The position numbers were made by a program, and so were the translations under genes. Shown here piece after piece: positions 1-12,297 of a DNA stretch of 64,000 nt; position 1 is the stretch's first letter, and each line of letters starts with the position of its first letter. The stretch is from Rhizobium mesosinicum (GTDB lineage Bacteria; Pseudomonadota; Alphaproteobacteria; Rhizobiales; Rhizobiaceae): contig NZ_JAEUAK010000005.1 in NCBI RefSeq assembly GCF_019511345.1, forward strand, positions 310,001 through 374,000, written 5' to 3'. Under the pieces are notes generated by a model that worked only from the letters and a program-made list of their open reading frames with translations, was not told where the DNA came from and ran no database searches.

Positions 1-93
1 ATTTTCGTCCCTTGCCCTCATGACCGCCTCGCCCGCGGCCAGTTGTCTGTTCAGCCTCGGTCGCGGAGGCAGGTTGTGTGTCTTGACCGTCAT
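1..93 (-). CDS. Unknown protein, N-terminal 31 residues only
   Basis: A reading frame enters from the left edge on the minus strand and starts with ATG at 93-91, preceded at good spacing by an AGGAG-type ribosome binding site (about 103-108). The visible N-terminus begins MTVKTHNLPPRPRLNRQLAA and is rich in Pro, Arg and Asn. It lies downstream of gltB in the same orientation, where gltD might be expected, but I do not recognise a GltD N-terminus in these residues. No function is assigned; the remainder lies outside the window. Confidence 0.5.
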   Translation of the reverse strand, partial: MTVKTHNLPPRPRLNRQLAAGEAVMRARDEN

Positions 94-181
94 CAGAACA
101 TATCTCCTGTCGCCATCCACGCGGTTGCGCAAGCTTCAGGCTTGCGGCTGATCGTCGTTGAGTCATTGAGATATTTCAGTC

Positions 182-210
182 ATCCGCCACGCGCTTCCGG
201 CGTGGCGGAT
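182..210 (-). terminator. Hairpin downstream of gltB
   Basis: A perfect 11-bp inverted repeat (ATCCGCCACGC / GCGTGGCGGAT) with a 7-nt loop lies 12 nt beyond the gltB stop codon. It probably ends or attenuates gltB transcription before the next gene. No strong U-run follows it on the minus strand, so it may be a 3'-end stabiliser or a weak terminator. Confidence 0.45.
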
Positions 211-222
211 TGTTCGGTTCAA

Positions 223-4947
<4,725 letters not shown>

Positions 4948-4966
4948 CGTCTTTCCTCCTGTCGAA

Positions 4967-4984
4967 GCCCGCGGGGCTGCGGGC
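4967..4984 (-). promoter_or_regulatory. Small GC hairpin just upstream of the gltB ribosome binding site
   Basis: GCCCGC and GCGGGC form a 6-bp stem with a 6-nt loop immediately 5' of the AGGAGG of gltB on the minus strand. It may influence translation initiation or mRNA stability. Only the inverted repeat is seen; the function is inference. Confidence 0.25.
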
Positions 4985-5489
4985 GGCTTTTCGTCGCGTA
5001 CCGCACCTTTAAAATAGGTCCGGCGCGTGACAGCGCTGTTGCATTATGAAGATCGGGCGCAGACATCTGCTTTTAAGGAAAGCAAACCATCGCGTTCCGC
5101 GCTGCCATTCGCTTCCGCGCGCCGCCATATGAAGGCTTGACGCTCGGAAGAACTATAGCGTGAAAGCCGCTCTGTTCCAGGGCTTTCGGCGCCTCTTCGG
5201 CCGGGAAGGCCAAAATAGGACAGCAACCCTGTCCTAGTTCATCCGTTCAATGACAGAAACAATTCCGCTCCGCAAGAGTGCCCTCTTAAAAAAACATCAA
5301 TTTGCGACCGAAGATTGCCAGATCTACCAAAATCGAGACATAAAATTACGTCGCACTTTATCATCTTGTTTATTGATTGCGCAGTTCAATTTTTGTGATG
5401 CATCCGGGTTTCCGCCTTTGATCCTGTGAAGCTTTGGCGTAGTGTCCAATCCCGAAACTCCCGCCCCACCGTTTTCAATGGTTTTCTCT
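4985..5489. other. Intergenic region between divergent gltB and threonine aldolase
   Basis: About 500 bp must hold the two divergent promoters. The part from about 5230 to 5400 is AT-richer than its surroundings. Short open frames here lack ribosome binding sites and coding character. I recognise no convincing -35/-10 pair, sigma-54 site or RNA element. Confidence 0.5.
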
Positions 5490-6542
5490 ATGATTTTTGC
5501 TTCCGACAACTGGGCTGGCGCCCATAAATCCATTGCCGAACGCCTGCTTGCCGAGTCCACCGGTTTTGCTGCCGCTTACGGCAACAGCGATCTCGACAGA
5601 CGAGTGGAAGCCCGCTTTTCAGAAATCTTTGAGCACGAGGTTTCCGTCTTCTTCGTTGCGACCGGCACCGCCGCCAACTCTCTGGCGCTGGCGAGCGTCC
5701 AGCGCCCTGGCGGGATCACCATCTGCCATCGGGAAGCCCATGTGATCGAGGACGAATGCGGCGCGCCCGAATTCTTCTCCAGCTCAGCCCGCCTCATCGC
5801 CGTCGACGGCGAAGCCGGCAAGATCGATCCGACCAAACTCTCGGCAAAGATCGCCCACTTCCCGGAGGATGCCCTTCGTCATGGCCGCGCCACCGCCGTG
5901 ACCATCACCCAATCCACCGAAATCGGTACCGTCTATTCGCTGCCGGAAATCGGCGAGATTTCCACGATTGCCAAGAAGCGAGGACTACCCCTGCACATGG
6001 ACGGCGCGCGCTTTGCCAATGCGCTCGTTGCATTGAATGCAACACCTGCCGAAATGACCTGGAAGCGCGGCGTCGACATCCTCTCCTTTGGCGGTACCAA
6101 GAATGGCTGCTGGTGCGCGGAAGCGATCGTCTTCTTCAATCCGGAGCAGGCAAAGGAAATGCATTTCATCCGCAAGCGCGCCGCCCAGCACTTCTCCAAG
6201 TCGCGCTTCATCTCCGCCCAGTTCGACGCCTATTTCGAAGACGGCCTCTGGCTTGACCTCGCCCGTCACTCCAACGGCATGGCCGAACGTCTTCGTGCCG
6301 GCATCGGCACCAGCAATTCGGCCCGGCTCGCCTGGCCGACCGCGTCAAACGAAGTTTTCGCGGTCATTCAGAAATCAGCCGCAAAGACGGCTGAGGGCAA
6401 GGGCGCAAAATTCTACGAGTGGCCGATCCCGGCCGGCATGCCGGACGTCGTTTCGGAGGGCGAAACGCTCGTCCGTCTCGTCACCAGCTTTGCAACGACC
6501 GAAGCGGATGTAGACGGCTTCCTCAAGTGCCTGGCCGCCTGA
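5490..6542 (+). CDS. Low-specificity L-threonine aldolase
   Basis: A PLP-dependent fold-type I enzyme that cleaves L-threonine or L-allo-threonine to glycine and acetaldehyde in the cytoplasm. The protein begins MIFASDNWAGAHKSIAE, matching the family N-terminus. It keeps the motif DMDGARFANA and the PLP lysine in FGGTKNG (Lys204 in this numbering). The ATG at 5490 is chosen because the 16 extra residues available from a GTG at 5442 do not resemble the family. Neither start has a good Shine-Dalgarno sequence. The length of 350 residues is typical. The gene stands alone; glycine output could feed one-carbon metabolism. Confidence 0.9.
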   Translation: MIFASDNWAGAHKSIAERLLAESTGFAAAYGNSDLDRRVEARFSEIFEHEVSVFFVATGTAANSLALASVQRPGGITICHREAHVIEDECGAPEFFSSSARLIAVDGEAGKIDPTKLSAKIAHFPEDALRHGRATAVTITQSTEIGTVYSLPEIGEISTIAKKRGLPLHMDGARFANALVALNATPAEMTWKRGVDILSFGGTKNGCWCAEAIVFFNPEQAKEMHFIRKRAAQHFSKSRFISAQFDAYFEDGLWLDLARHSNGMAERLRAGIGTSNSARLAWPTASNEVFAVIQKSAAKTAEGKGAKFYEWPIPAGMPDVVSEGETLVRLVTSFATTEADVDGFLKCLAA

Positions 6543-6675
6543 TTTCGCAAACGCCCGGAACGCCCGCTCGAAAGAGCCCGTATCCAGCCACTACGGAACA
6601 AAGTGCATCCTTCGGCATTCCTGTCTCAATTCATAGGCGGTCCGTGTCACCCGTTTCCTATGAAGAGGTGAAGAA

Positions 6676-7104
6676 ATGAAGAAGTTGGCAATCATCGTCC
6701 TGACCGTGGCGACGGCTTTTACCAGCGTCGCACCGGCGCAGGCCTTTCCGACAATCGCAGAGCCTGATGTGCCCCAGGTCTCGAATGTCGAGCAGGTTCA
6801 GTATTATCGCCGGCACTGGGATCGCTATCGGTACGACGACGATAGGTGGCGCTATCGTTATGATGACGACGGGTGGCGCTATCGCCGGCACCACAGGCAC
6901 AACAACGCCGGCGCGATCATCGGCGGCCTTGCCGCAGGTGCCATCATCGGCGGCATCATAAGCTCGCAGCGCCAGCCGCGCTATTACTATTCCGGCGGCA
7001 GCTACCACACCCGGTGGTGCTATTCGCGCTACCGCTCTTATCGCGCCTACGACAATACCTATCAGCCCTATTACGGTCCGCGCCGCCAATGCGTTTCGCC
7101 GTAG
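6676..7104 (+). CDS. BA14K-like secreted protein
   Basis: 142 residues with a clear signal peptide (cleavage after about residue 23, ...APAQA). A Tyr/Arg/Asp-rich segment with repeated RYDDD/WRYR units (about 45-75) follows, then a glycine-zipper-like hydrophobic stretch ([16 protein letters not shown], about 78-96). The Cys-containing tail resembles the BA14K family signature ([10 protein letters not shown] ... YGPRRQC). BA14K proteins were first noted in Brucella as immunoreactive, lectin-like antigens; the role in rhizobia is unknown. A GAGGTG ribosome binding site precedes the ATG. The protein is probably periplasmic or envelope associated. A strong terminator follows. Confidence 0.75.
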   Translation: MKKLAIIVLTVATAFTSVAPAQAFPTIAEPDVPQVSNVEQVQYYRRHWDRYRYDDDRWRYRYDDDGWRYRRHHRHNNAGAIIGGLAAGAIIGGIISSQRQPRYYYSGGSYHTRWCYSRYRSYRAYDNTYQPYYGPRRQCVSP

Positions 7105-7123
7105 AGTTCTGATTTCGAAAATC

Positions 7124-7152
7124 AAAATCCCGCCTTTGCCGGCGGGATTTTT
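7124..7152. terminator. Bidirectional intrinsic terminator
   Basis: AAAATCCCGCC and GGCGGGATTTT form a perfect 11-bp stem with loop TTTGCC and T-runs on both strands. It lies between the convergent BA14K-like gene and the LysR gene and should stop transcription from both sides. Confidence 0.9.
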
Positions 7153-7165
7153 GATGTGAAGGTAT

Positions 7166-8026
7166 TCAGGCCGATCGCAGGCTCCTGACCTTCTTCAGAA
7201 TATCATCCGAAAGTGCCGCCACAAGCGCCTGATCGGCGCCCTTTCGCGGCACCAGCACGAATTCGACATCCTCAAGCACCGGCAGCCTGGCCGGCGCGAT
7301 TTCCTTCAGCCCGGAAGGCGCCATGCTGCGCGGCTGCACGAGTACGCCCATGCCGGCACGCGCGGCGGCCGTCAGCCCGCTCAGACTGCCGCAGGTGCAG
7401 ACGATGCGCCAGGCGACACCGTGCCGGCCGAGTGCCTCCAACGCAATGGCGCGCGTCACACTCGGCGGCGGGAAAGCGATCAAAGGCAGTGGGTGGGATG
7501 CGAGCACATGCTCCGGATCCCGCGCCAGCCACACCAGCGGCTCCCGGTAGACGAGCTTTCCGTGCTCATCACCGAGCCGTCGCTTGGCAAGCACAAGGTC
7601 GATCGCTCCCGCATCCTGCATTTCGTAGAGAACACCTGAAAGCGCCACCGTCAGTTCGAGATCGACGGAGGGATGCGAGCGCACGAAGTCTTCCAGCACC
7701 GCCGGTAGCTGGCTCGTTACGAAATCCTCGGAAACGCCGAGCCGCAGGCGTCCGCGCAGGCTGCCGCCCTTGAACAGTGAGCGCACCTGCCCTTCAATCG
7801 ACAACATGGACCGCGCATGCGACAGCAGCGCCTCACCGTCACTGGTCAGCACCACCTTATGCGTATCGCGTTCCAGCAGCCGGCGCTCCAGCGAGGTCTC
7901 CAGTCTTTGGATATGCTGGCTGACTGTCGACTGCCCAAGGCCCAGCCTCTCGGCGGCCAGCGTGAAGCTGCCCATCTGCTCGACGGTGACGAAACTGCGA
8001 AGCTGCGATAGGTCCAGCATAGGCAT
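7166..8026 (-). CDS. LysR-family transcriptional regulator
   Basis: 286 residues with an N-terminal winged helix-turn-helix (FTLAAERLGLGQSTVSQHIQ, about 21-40) and a C-terminal substrate-binding-like domain (about 90-283), the standard LysR architecture. It is divergent from an SBF-like transporter with under 90 bp between the starts, so that gene is the obvious regulatory target. The inducer is unknown. ATG codons at 8026 and 8020 are both possible; an AGGA motif sits 5 nt before the first. The shared region contains a short palindrome (8041-8051) suitable as part of a LysR box. Confidence 0.92.
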   Translation of the reverse strand: MPMLDLSQLRSFVTVEQMGSFTLAAERLGLGQSTVSQHIQRLETSLERRLLERDTHKVVLTSDGEALLSHARSMLSIEGQVRSLFKGGSLRGRLRLGVSEDFVTSQLPAVLEDFVRSHPSVDLELTVALSGVLYEMQDAGAIDLVLAKRRLGDEHGKLVYREPLVWLARDPEHVLASHPLPLIAFPPPSVTRAIALEALGRHGVAWRIVCTCGSLSGLTAAARAGMGVLVQPRSMAPSGLKEIAPARLPVLEDVEFVLVPRKGADQALVAALSDDILKKVRSLRSA

Positions 8027-8040
8027 AATCCTGGTTCGTG

Positions 8041-8051
8041 ATAACTGTTAT
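8041..8051. promoter_or_regulatory. Palindrome in the LysR/transporter divergent promoter
   Basis: ATAAC-T-GTTAT is a perfect interrupted palindrome located 15 bp from the LysR start and 63 bp before the chosen transporter start. It is a candidate LysR binding half of a T-N11-A type site. The sequence symmetry is seen; binding is inferred. Confidence 0.4.
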
Positions 8052-8114
8052 TCGTTGCATCCTGTATCGTAATGAGAGACAGGGTAATGAGTGATTTGTT
8101 CCAGCGAGACTGTC

Positions 8115-9119
8115 ATGCGCCGCTTTTTGCCCGACACATTCACGATCCTGCTCGTCTGCACCGTCGTCCTCGCCTCGATCTTTCCGGCGAGCGGCACTTT
8201 TGCAAGCTGGTTCGGTGTGGCGACCGATATCGCCATCGCGCTTTTGTTCTTCCTGCACGGCGCGCGCCTCTCGCGCGATGTCGTCATCGCCGGCTTGCTG
8301 CACTGGCGGCTGCATCTCGTCATTCTGCTAACGACCTTCGGCATCTTTCCGATCCTCGGCCTGACCGTAGGCTTCATCCCGGATTCCATCCTGCCGCAGC
8401 CGCTTTATCTCGGCATCCTCTTCCTCTGCGTGCTGCCGTCAACGGTGCAGTCCTCGATCGCCTTCACCTCGATGGCAGGCGGTAATGTGCCGGCAGCGAT
8501 CTGCTCGGCTTCAGCTTCCAATATTTTCGGCATGTTCCTGACACCGCTGCTCGTCGGCCTGCTCTTCTCGGTCGGCGGTCATGGCGGCTTTTCCTTCGAT
8601 GCGCTGGAACAGATCCTGCTGCAGTTGCTGGCTCCGTTCGTCGTCGGCCAGATCCTGCAGCCCTGGATCGGCGAATGGATCCGCTCCAAGAAGAAGATCT
8701 TGATGCCGGTCGATCGCGGCTCCATTCTGATGGTCGTCTACCTGGCCTTCTCGACCGCCGTTGTCGAAGGGCTCTGGCACACCTTCTCGATAGCCGATAT
8801 CGCCGCAGTCATCGTCGCCGACATGGTGCTGCTGGCGCTCGTTCTCGTCCTCACCATGTATGGCAGCCGCTGGCTGGGTTTCAACAAGGCCGATGAAATC
8901 ACCATCACCTTCTGCGGTTCGAAGAAGAGCCTCGCAAGCGGCGTTCCGATGGCGAACGTCATCTTCGCCGGCCAGTCGATCGGCGCGATCGTTCTGCCGC
9001 TGATGCTGTTCCACCAGATCCAGTTGATGGTCTGCGCGGTCATCGCCCAAAAATATGCAGCCGCCGCAGCCCGCCGCGCCTCGGAAGAAGAGCTGGAAGA
9101 AGCCGCAAGCCCGGCCTGA
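8115..9119 (+). CDS. SBF-like (bile acid:sodium symporter family) transporter
   Basis: About 334 residues with roughly ten hydrophobic helices. It resembles the SBF-like/BASS-fold proteins of the YfeH type, with the typical start MRRFLPDTFTILLV and conserved segments such as LPSTVQSSIAFTSMAGG (about 120-136) and the late helix FCGSKKSLASGVPMA. It should be an inner-membrane secondary transporter of an organic anion; the substrate is unknown. A GTG at 8091 with an AGGG motif would add 8 residues, but the ATG at 8115 matches the family N-terminus better. It is divergent from a LysR gene that probably controls it. Confidence 0.85.
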   Translation: MRRFLPDTFTILLVCTVVLASIFPASGTFASWFGVATDIAIALLFFLHGARLSRDVVIAGLLHWRLHLVILLTTFGIFPILGLTVGFIPDSILPQPLYLGILFLCVLPSTVQSSIAFTSMAGGNVPAAICSASASNIFGMFLTPLLVGLLFSVGGHGGFSFDALEQILLQLLAPFVVGQILQPWIGEWIRSKKKILMPVDRGSILMVVYLAFSTAVVEGLWHTFSIADIAAVIVADMVLLALVLVLTMYGSRWLGFNKADEITITFCGSKKSLASGVPMANVIFAGQSIGAIVLPLMLFHQIQLMVCAVIAQKYAAAAARRASEEELEEAASPA

Positions 9120-9141
9120 ACGAGCGTAACAGGCGCAGAAC

Positions 9142-9168
9142 AAAAACGGCGCCATCGCTGGCGCCGTT
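9142..9168 (-). terminator. Intrinsic terminator after hsp20
   Basis: AACGGCGCCA/TGGCGCCGTT forms a perfect 10-bp stem with loop TCGC. On the minus strand it is followed by a run of five U, ending the hsp20 transcript. On the plus strand the tail is only GTTTCC, so termination of the transporter transcript is weaker. Confidence 0.85.
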
Positions 9169-9193
9169 TCCGTCTGATTCGTAAGAAAGCGGA

Positions 9194-9664
9194 TTAGCTG
9201 TTGACGACCTGCGCTTCAATTGCCTTGGGAGCTTCGACCGGCTCAGCGGCAATAGAAATCTTGCGGGGCTTCAGAGCCTCTGGGATGCTGCGCAGAAGGT
9301 CGATGTGCAGGAGGCCGTTCTTCAGCGAGGCGGCAGTCACTTCGACATGATCGGCAAGCTGGAAGCGGCGCTCGAAGGCGCGCTTTGCAATGCCGCGATA
9401 CAGATACTCGCTGCTATCGGCATTTTCCTCGCGCTTTTCACCCTTCACGGTAAGCGCGTGAGCATGTGATTCGATGGCGAGTTCGGTTTCGTCGAAGCCG
9501 GCAACGGCCATGGTGATGCGATAGGTGTTCTCACCGGTCCGTTCGATATTGTACGGCGGATAGGTCGGAACCTGATCCGGCTGGGCGAGGCTGTCGAGCA
9601 TCGTGAACAGACGGTCGAAGCCAACGGTGGAACGATAAAGGGGAGAGAAGTCTACGTGACGCAT
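9194..9664 (-). CDS. Small heat shock protein, Hsp20/IbpA family
   Basis: An ATP-independent holdase chaperone of 156 residues. The N-terminus (RHVDFSPLYRSTVGFDRLF) is the IbpA-like start of rhizobial class A sHsps. The alpha-crystallin domain spans about 35-140 with the conserved AKRAFERRFQL and GLLHIDL segments, and a short tail follows. The ATG is preceded by a strong AGGAGG. The leader carries a ROSE-like thermometer and a match to an RpoH promoter, so expression should rise on heat shock by both transcriptional and translational control. Monocistronic. Confidence 0.93.
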   Translation of the reverse strand: MRHVDFSPLYRSTVGFDRLFTMLDSLAQPDQVPTYPPYNIERTGENTYRITMAVAGFDETELAIESHAHALTVKGEKREENADSSEYLYRGIAKRAFERRFQLADHVEVTAASLKNGLLHIDLLRSIPEALKPRKISIAAEPVEAPKAIEAQVVNS

Positions 9665-9764
9665 GATGTCCTCCTAGGGAAGCGACGTGTTGCGGTAGGA
9701 TGCCCCAAAAACCCCGTTCTTGGCGGTTTCGGGACGGTTGCGCGGACCCTTCCGGCGCCCGCAA
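9665..9764 (-). promoter_or_regulatory. ROSE-like RNA thermometer in the hsp20 5' leader
   Basis: The roughly 100-nt leader implied by the upstream promoter ends in GTCGCTTCCCTAGGAGG next to the start codon. This fits the ROSE hallmark: a U(U/C)GCU element followed by a pyrimidine stretch that pairs imperfectly with the AGGAGG ribosome binding site in the last hairpin. ROSE elements are established in rhizobial small heat shock genes. They hide the ribosome binding site at normal temperature and melt on heating. The 5' hairpins were not individually resolved. Confidence 0.7.
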
Positions 9765-9771
9765 AGTTCAG

Positions 9772-9798
9772 ATGGGGATAGGTTTCCGGGACTTCAAG
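9772..9798 (-). promoter_or_regulatory. RpoH (sigma-32) type promoter of hsp20
   Basis: On the minus strand CTTGAA (9798-9793) and CCCCAT (9777-9772) are separated by 15 bp, a close match to the sigma-32 consensus. The implied transcription start near 9765 gives a leader of about 100 nt, the usual ROSE length. Confidence 0.75.
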
Positions 9799-9909
9799 CC
9801 CCTCTTCAGGCACCGCCATTGCTGCGTGAACCCTGTATGAACGGCAGGTTCGGCGAAGGTTCAGGCACTGCCCGCTAGAAATAGATGCATCGGGTGACAC
9901 TGGCCCGAA

Positions 9910-9986
9910 GGCTGAAGTGTATCGTCCCTTCTTCTTCAGCCTCAATTCGGCCGGCAGCGAGCCCCTCAGCTCCGCCGGCCTTTTTT
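9910..9986 (+). ncRNA. Tandem hairpins ending in an intrinsic terminator; candidate sRNA 3' end or attenuator
   Basis: Two plus-strand hairpins follow one another: GGCTGAAG/CTTCAGCC (9910-9917 with 9934-9941) and GGCCGGC/GCCGGCC (9949-9955 with 9974-9980), the second followed by six T. No protein gene ends on this strand here; the nearest plus-strand gene upstream ends at 9119 and hsp20 is antisense. The terminator therefore belongs either to an unannotated small RNA starting somewhere in about 9800-9900 or to the leader of the hydrolase at 10211. I see no clear promoter for it. Confidence 0.4.
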
Positions 9987-10210
9987 CTCAAAGACTTGCA
10001 ATTCGAAAGATGACTGTCGCTCTCATTGTCGCCATTGTGCGAAGGCGGCGCGGCTCGTCGGGCACTAACCTTGGCGTATCTCTCTTTCGAAGCCTGCCGT
10101 GGAACACCAATATATTACAATTCTCTTATATTGAGCATTATTCGACATTGATTTTCCCTGTCCCTGCGTTATCCCGTAATATATCTCTCACGCGAAGAAG
10201 CGCTCTGCCC

Positions 10211-11182
10211 ATGGAACAGGTTCTTTACTCCACTCCAGACAATCCGGCGCCGGAGAACCGCACCGAGGGGTTTTTCGAGACTCACGACGGCCAGAGGTTG
10301 CGTTATGCCGTTTTCCGGTCACAAACACCTGCCGCCCATGGAACAGTGGTGCTCCTGCATGGACGCAGCGAATATATCGAGAAATACTTCGAAACGATCC
10401 GCGATCTCACCGCCAAGGGCCTCTGGGTTGCCACCTACGACCTGCGCGGCCAGGGAGGTTCGCCGCGACTGATCAAAAAGCGCAATCACGGCCACATCCG
10501 CCGCTTTTCCGATTACGAGCGCGACCTCGACACTTTCCTCGAAAAAGTCGTACTGCCGGATACCCGATTGCCCTTCTACATGCTCGCCCATTCCACGGGC
10601 GCGCTGATCGCGCTTTCCGCCGCACCTTATCTGTCCACGCGCATCGAGCGCATGGTGCTGTCAGCCCCTTTCCTTGGCCTTATTGGCCAGGCTGCGTCCG
10701 AGGGTATCATTCGCGCGGTGTCGGCCACGCTCAGCGCTGTCGGCCTTGGTGGCGTGCCGCTCGGCAAGATGAAAGAACTGCAATTCCCTGATAATCCACT
10801 GACATCGGATGAGACGCGTTTCGAGCGCAACGCGGCGATCGCAAAGGCCCATCCGGAACTCGCATTGGGAGCGCCAACTGCCCGCTGGATGCACGAATGC
10901 ATGAAGGCGATCGATCGGGTGACCCAGCCCTACCACCTCTTCTCGATCACTATTCCTTCTGTCGTCATCGCGCCGACGCGGGACGGGGTGGTGCCTTATA
11001 CGGCACAGGAGCGGCTTTCGCGCTATTTCCGCGCCGGTCAGCTCGTGCCAATCAACGGTGCCCGCCACGAGATATTCCAGGAAAGGGATATGTATCGCAC
11101 CGCCGCGCTCGCGGCCTTCCATGCCTTCATTCCCGGCAGCGACGCCGAGGCCACCGAAGACGTGACGGCGATCGGCGTCTGA
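10211..11182 (+). CDS. Alpha/beta hydrolase, lysophospholipase (monoacylglycerol lipase) type
   Basis: 323 residues of the serine aminopeptidase S33/PldB-like family. The triad is visible: nucleophile Ser128 in the variant elbow LAHSTGAL, Asp258 in PTRDGVVP and His286 in GARHEIFQE. The oxyanion motif VVLLHGRSEY and the lid region after the elbow are also typical. It probably hydrolyses lysophospholipids or monoacylglycerols in the cytoplasm or at the inner membrane. The frame is open for 98 codons further upstream, but those residues do not look coding, so the ATG at 10211 (MEQVLYSTPDNPAPEN) is preferred. Convergent with hisN. Confidence 0.85.
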   Translation: MEQVLYSTPDNPAPENRTEGFFETHDGQRLRYAVFRSQTPAAHGTVVLLHGRSEYIEKYFETIRDLTAKGLWVATYDLRGQGGSPRLIKKRNHGHIRRFSDYERDLDTFLEKVVLPDTRLPFYMLAHSTGALIALSAAPYLSTRIERMVLSAPFLGLIGQAASEGIIRAVSATLSAVGLGGVPLGKMKELQFPDNPLTSDETRFERNAAIAKAHPELALGAPTARWMHECMKAIDRVTQPYHLFSITIPSVVIAPTRDGVVPYTAQERLSRYFRAGQLVPINGARHEIFQERDMYRTAALAAFHAFIPGSDAEATEDVTAIGV

Positions 11183-11276
11183 GCCTTTAAAACGCCTTGT
11201 GATCTCCAGGATTTACTTAGGCTTCAAGTCCTTTTCGCGTATGCCCTATCCCGTGGCACAATGTTACGCGACATGC

Positions 11277-12050
11277 TTAGCGCTGCAGGATGGCGATCGC
11301 CTCTTCGTAGACCGCCCTGCTGCCGGCAGCGATAATGGAGCCGCCATTTTCCGGCCGCCGCCCGTCCCAGGTGGTCATAATACCGCCGGCGCCCTCGATA
11401 ACGGGGATGATGCCGCCGACGTCGTAAGGTTTGAGGCTGTTCTCGATGACAAGATCGACATGGCCTGCCGCCAGTAGCGCATAGGCATAACAGTCACAGC
11501 CATAACGGAAGAGCCGCACCTGGCTCTCGATCTCGCGATATTTCGCCATCTCCTCGCCGACGAACAAATGTGGCGAGGTGGTGAAGAGGATCGCGTTGGA
11601 CAAGGCGTCGCAATCACGCACCTGCAGCCGGCGCTCGCCCTCAGGCCCGCTATAGGTCGAACCATTTTCGTCGCCGAAGTAACGCTCGCCGGTAAAAGGC
11701 TGCTCGATCATGCCGGCGACCGCCCGGCCGTTCTTCTGCAGGCCGATAAGCGTGCCCCAGACCGGAACGCCGGAGATGAAGGCCCGCGTGCCATCTATCG
11801 GGTCGATCACCCATACATGCTCGCGATCGAGGCCGATATCGCCATGCTCCTCACCCAGAATACCGTGCTCAGGGAAATGCGCTTCGATCAGCGCGCGGAT
11901 GGCTGTCTCCGCCGCCCTGTCGCCTTCGGTGACCGGATCGAAGCCGGAAGACAGCTTATTGGTGACAGAAATGCCCGAACGAAAACGCGGCAAGGTTTCC
12001 GCCTTGGCAGCTTCGGCGAGACGGTTGAAGAACGAACGGTCAGGAAGCAT
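11277..12050 (-). CDS. hisN: Inositol monophosphatase family, HisN-type histidinol-phosphatase
   Basis: A Mg-dependent phosphatase of the IMPase/FIG superfamily. Metal ligands are visible in ILGEEHG and DPIDGTRAF, and the last acidic ligand in PYDVGG. Together with PVWGTLIGL and GCDCYAYALLAAG, the sequence fits the subgroup annotated as histidinol-phosphatase (HisN), which performs the penultimate histidine step in actinobacteria and many alphaproteobacteria. A true inositol phosphatase cannot be excluded. The ATG at 12050 (MLPDRSFFNRLAEAAK) gives 257 residues; an upstream ATG at 12134 would add a Cys-rich stretch unlike the family. An sRNA-like gene is divergent upstream. Confidence 0.85.
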   Translation of the reverse strand: MLPDRSFFNRLAEAAKAETLPRFRSGISVTNKLSSGFDPVTEGDRAAETAIRALIEAHFPEHGILGEEHGDIGLDREHVWVIDPIDGTRAFISGVPVWGTLIGLQKNGRAVAGMIEQPFTGERYFGDENGSTYSGPEGERRLQVRDCDALSNAILFTTSPHLFVGEEMAKYREIESQVRLFRYGCDCYAYALLAAGHVDLVIENSLKPYDVGGIIPVIEGAGGIMTTWDGRRPENGGSIIAAGSRAVYEEAIAILQR

Positions 12051-12169
12051 GGAAAAATCCGTGACTGGCGGGAAATGGCGTTTTTCATAGCGAAAAAGCA
12101 GCGGAATGCAAATACAGCAGGCAATTTCCGGCATGCTGCCTAAATATTTTGCAGCGCAATATAATGCTT

Positions 12170-12281
12170 GACATTTGTGCAGCGCAGCAGTAGTTTCCGA
12201 CTACAGTCTTCTGACTGTAAATACCCTCCTTGGGTGTTTCCTCCCTAGACTTAGCCGCGCTCACAAAGCGCGGTTTTTTTT
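12170..12281 (+). ncRNA. Small regulatory RNA resembling the alpha-r14/suhB family
   Basis: A plus-strand transcript of about 80-110 nt ends in a textbook terminator (CCGCGC/GCGCGG, 12255-12273, then eight T). Before it lie a hairpin ACAGTC-TTCT-GACTGT (12203-12218) and two unpaired CCTCC motifs (12225-12229 and 12240-12244) complementary to ribosome binding sites. This is the pattern of the Rhizobiales alpha-r14/suhB anti-Shine-Dalgarno sRNAs, named for proximity to a suhB-like IMPase gene, as here. Two promoter options exist: TTGACA-N17-TAGTTT (12168-12196, start near 12203) or a TATAAT at 12160-12165 (start near 12172). The 5' end is therefore uncertain. Confidence 0.7.
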
Positions 12282-12297
12282 GACCTGAAGGCAAAAA

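Noticed and set aside
1-93. Start of gltD downstream of gltB
   Set aside because: The visible 31 residues do not resemble the GltD N-terminus, so the frame is listed as unknown.
9917-10210. N-terminal extension of the lysophospholipase-like protein by 98 codons
   Set aside because: The extension covers a transcription terminator and AT-rich promoter-like DNA, and the ATG at 10211 gives the normal family length.
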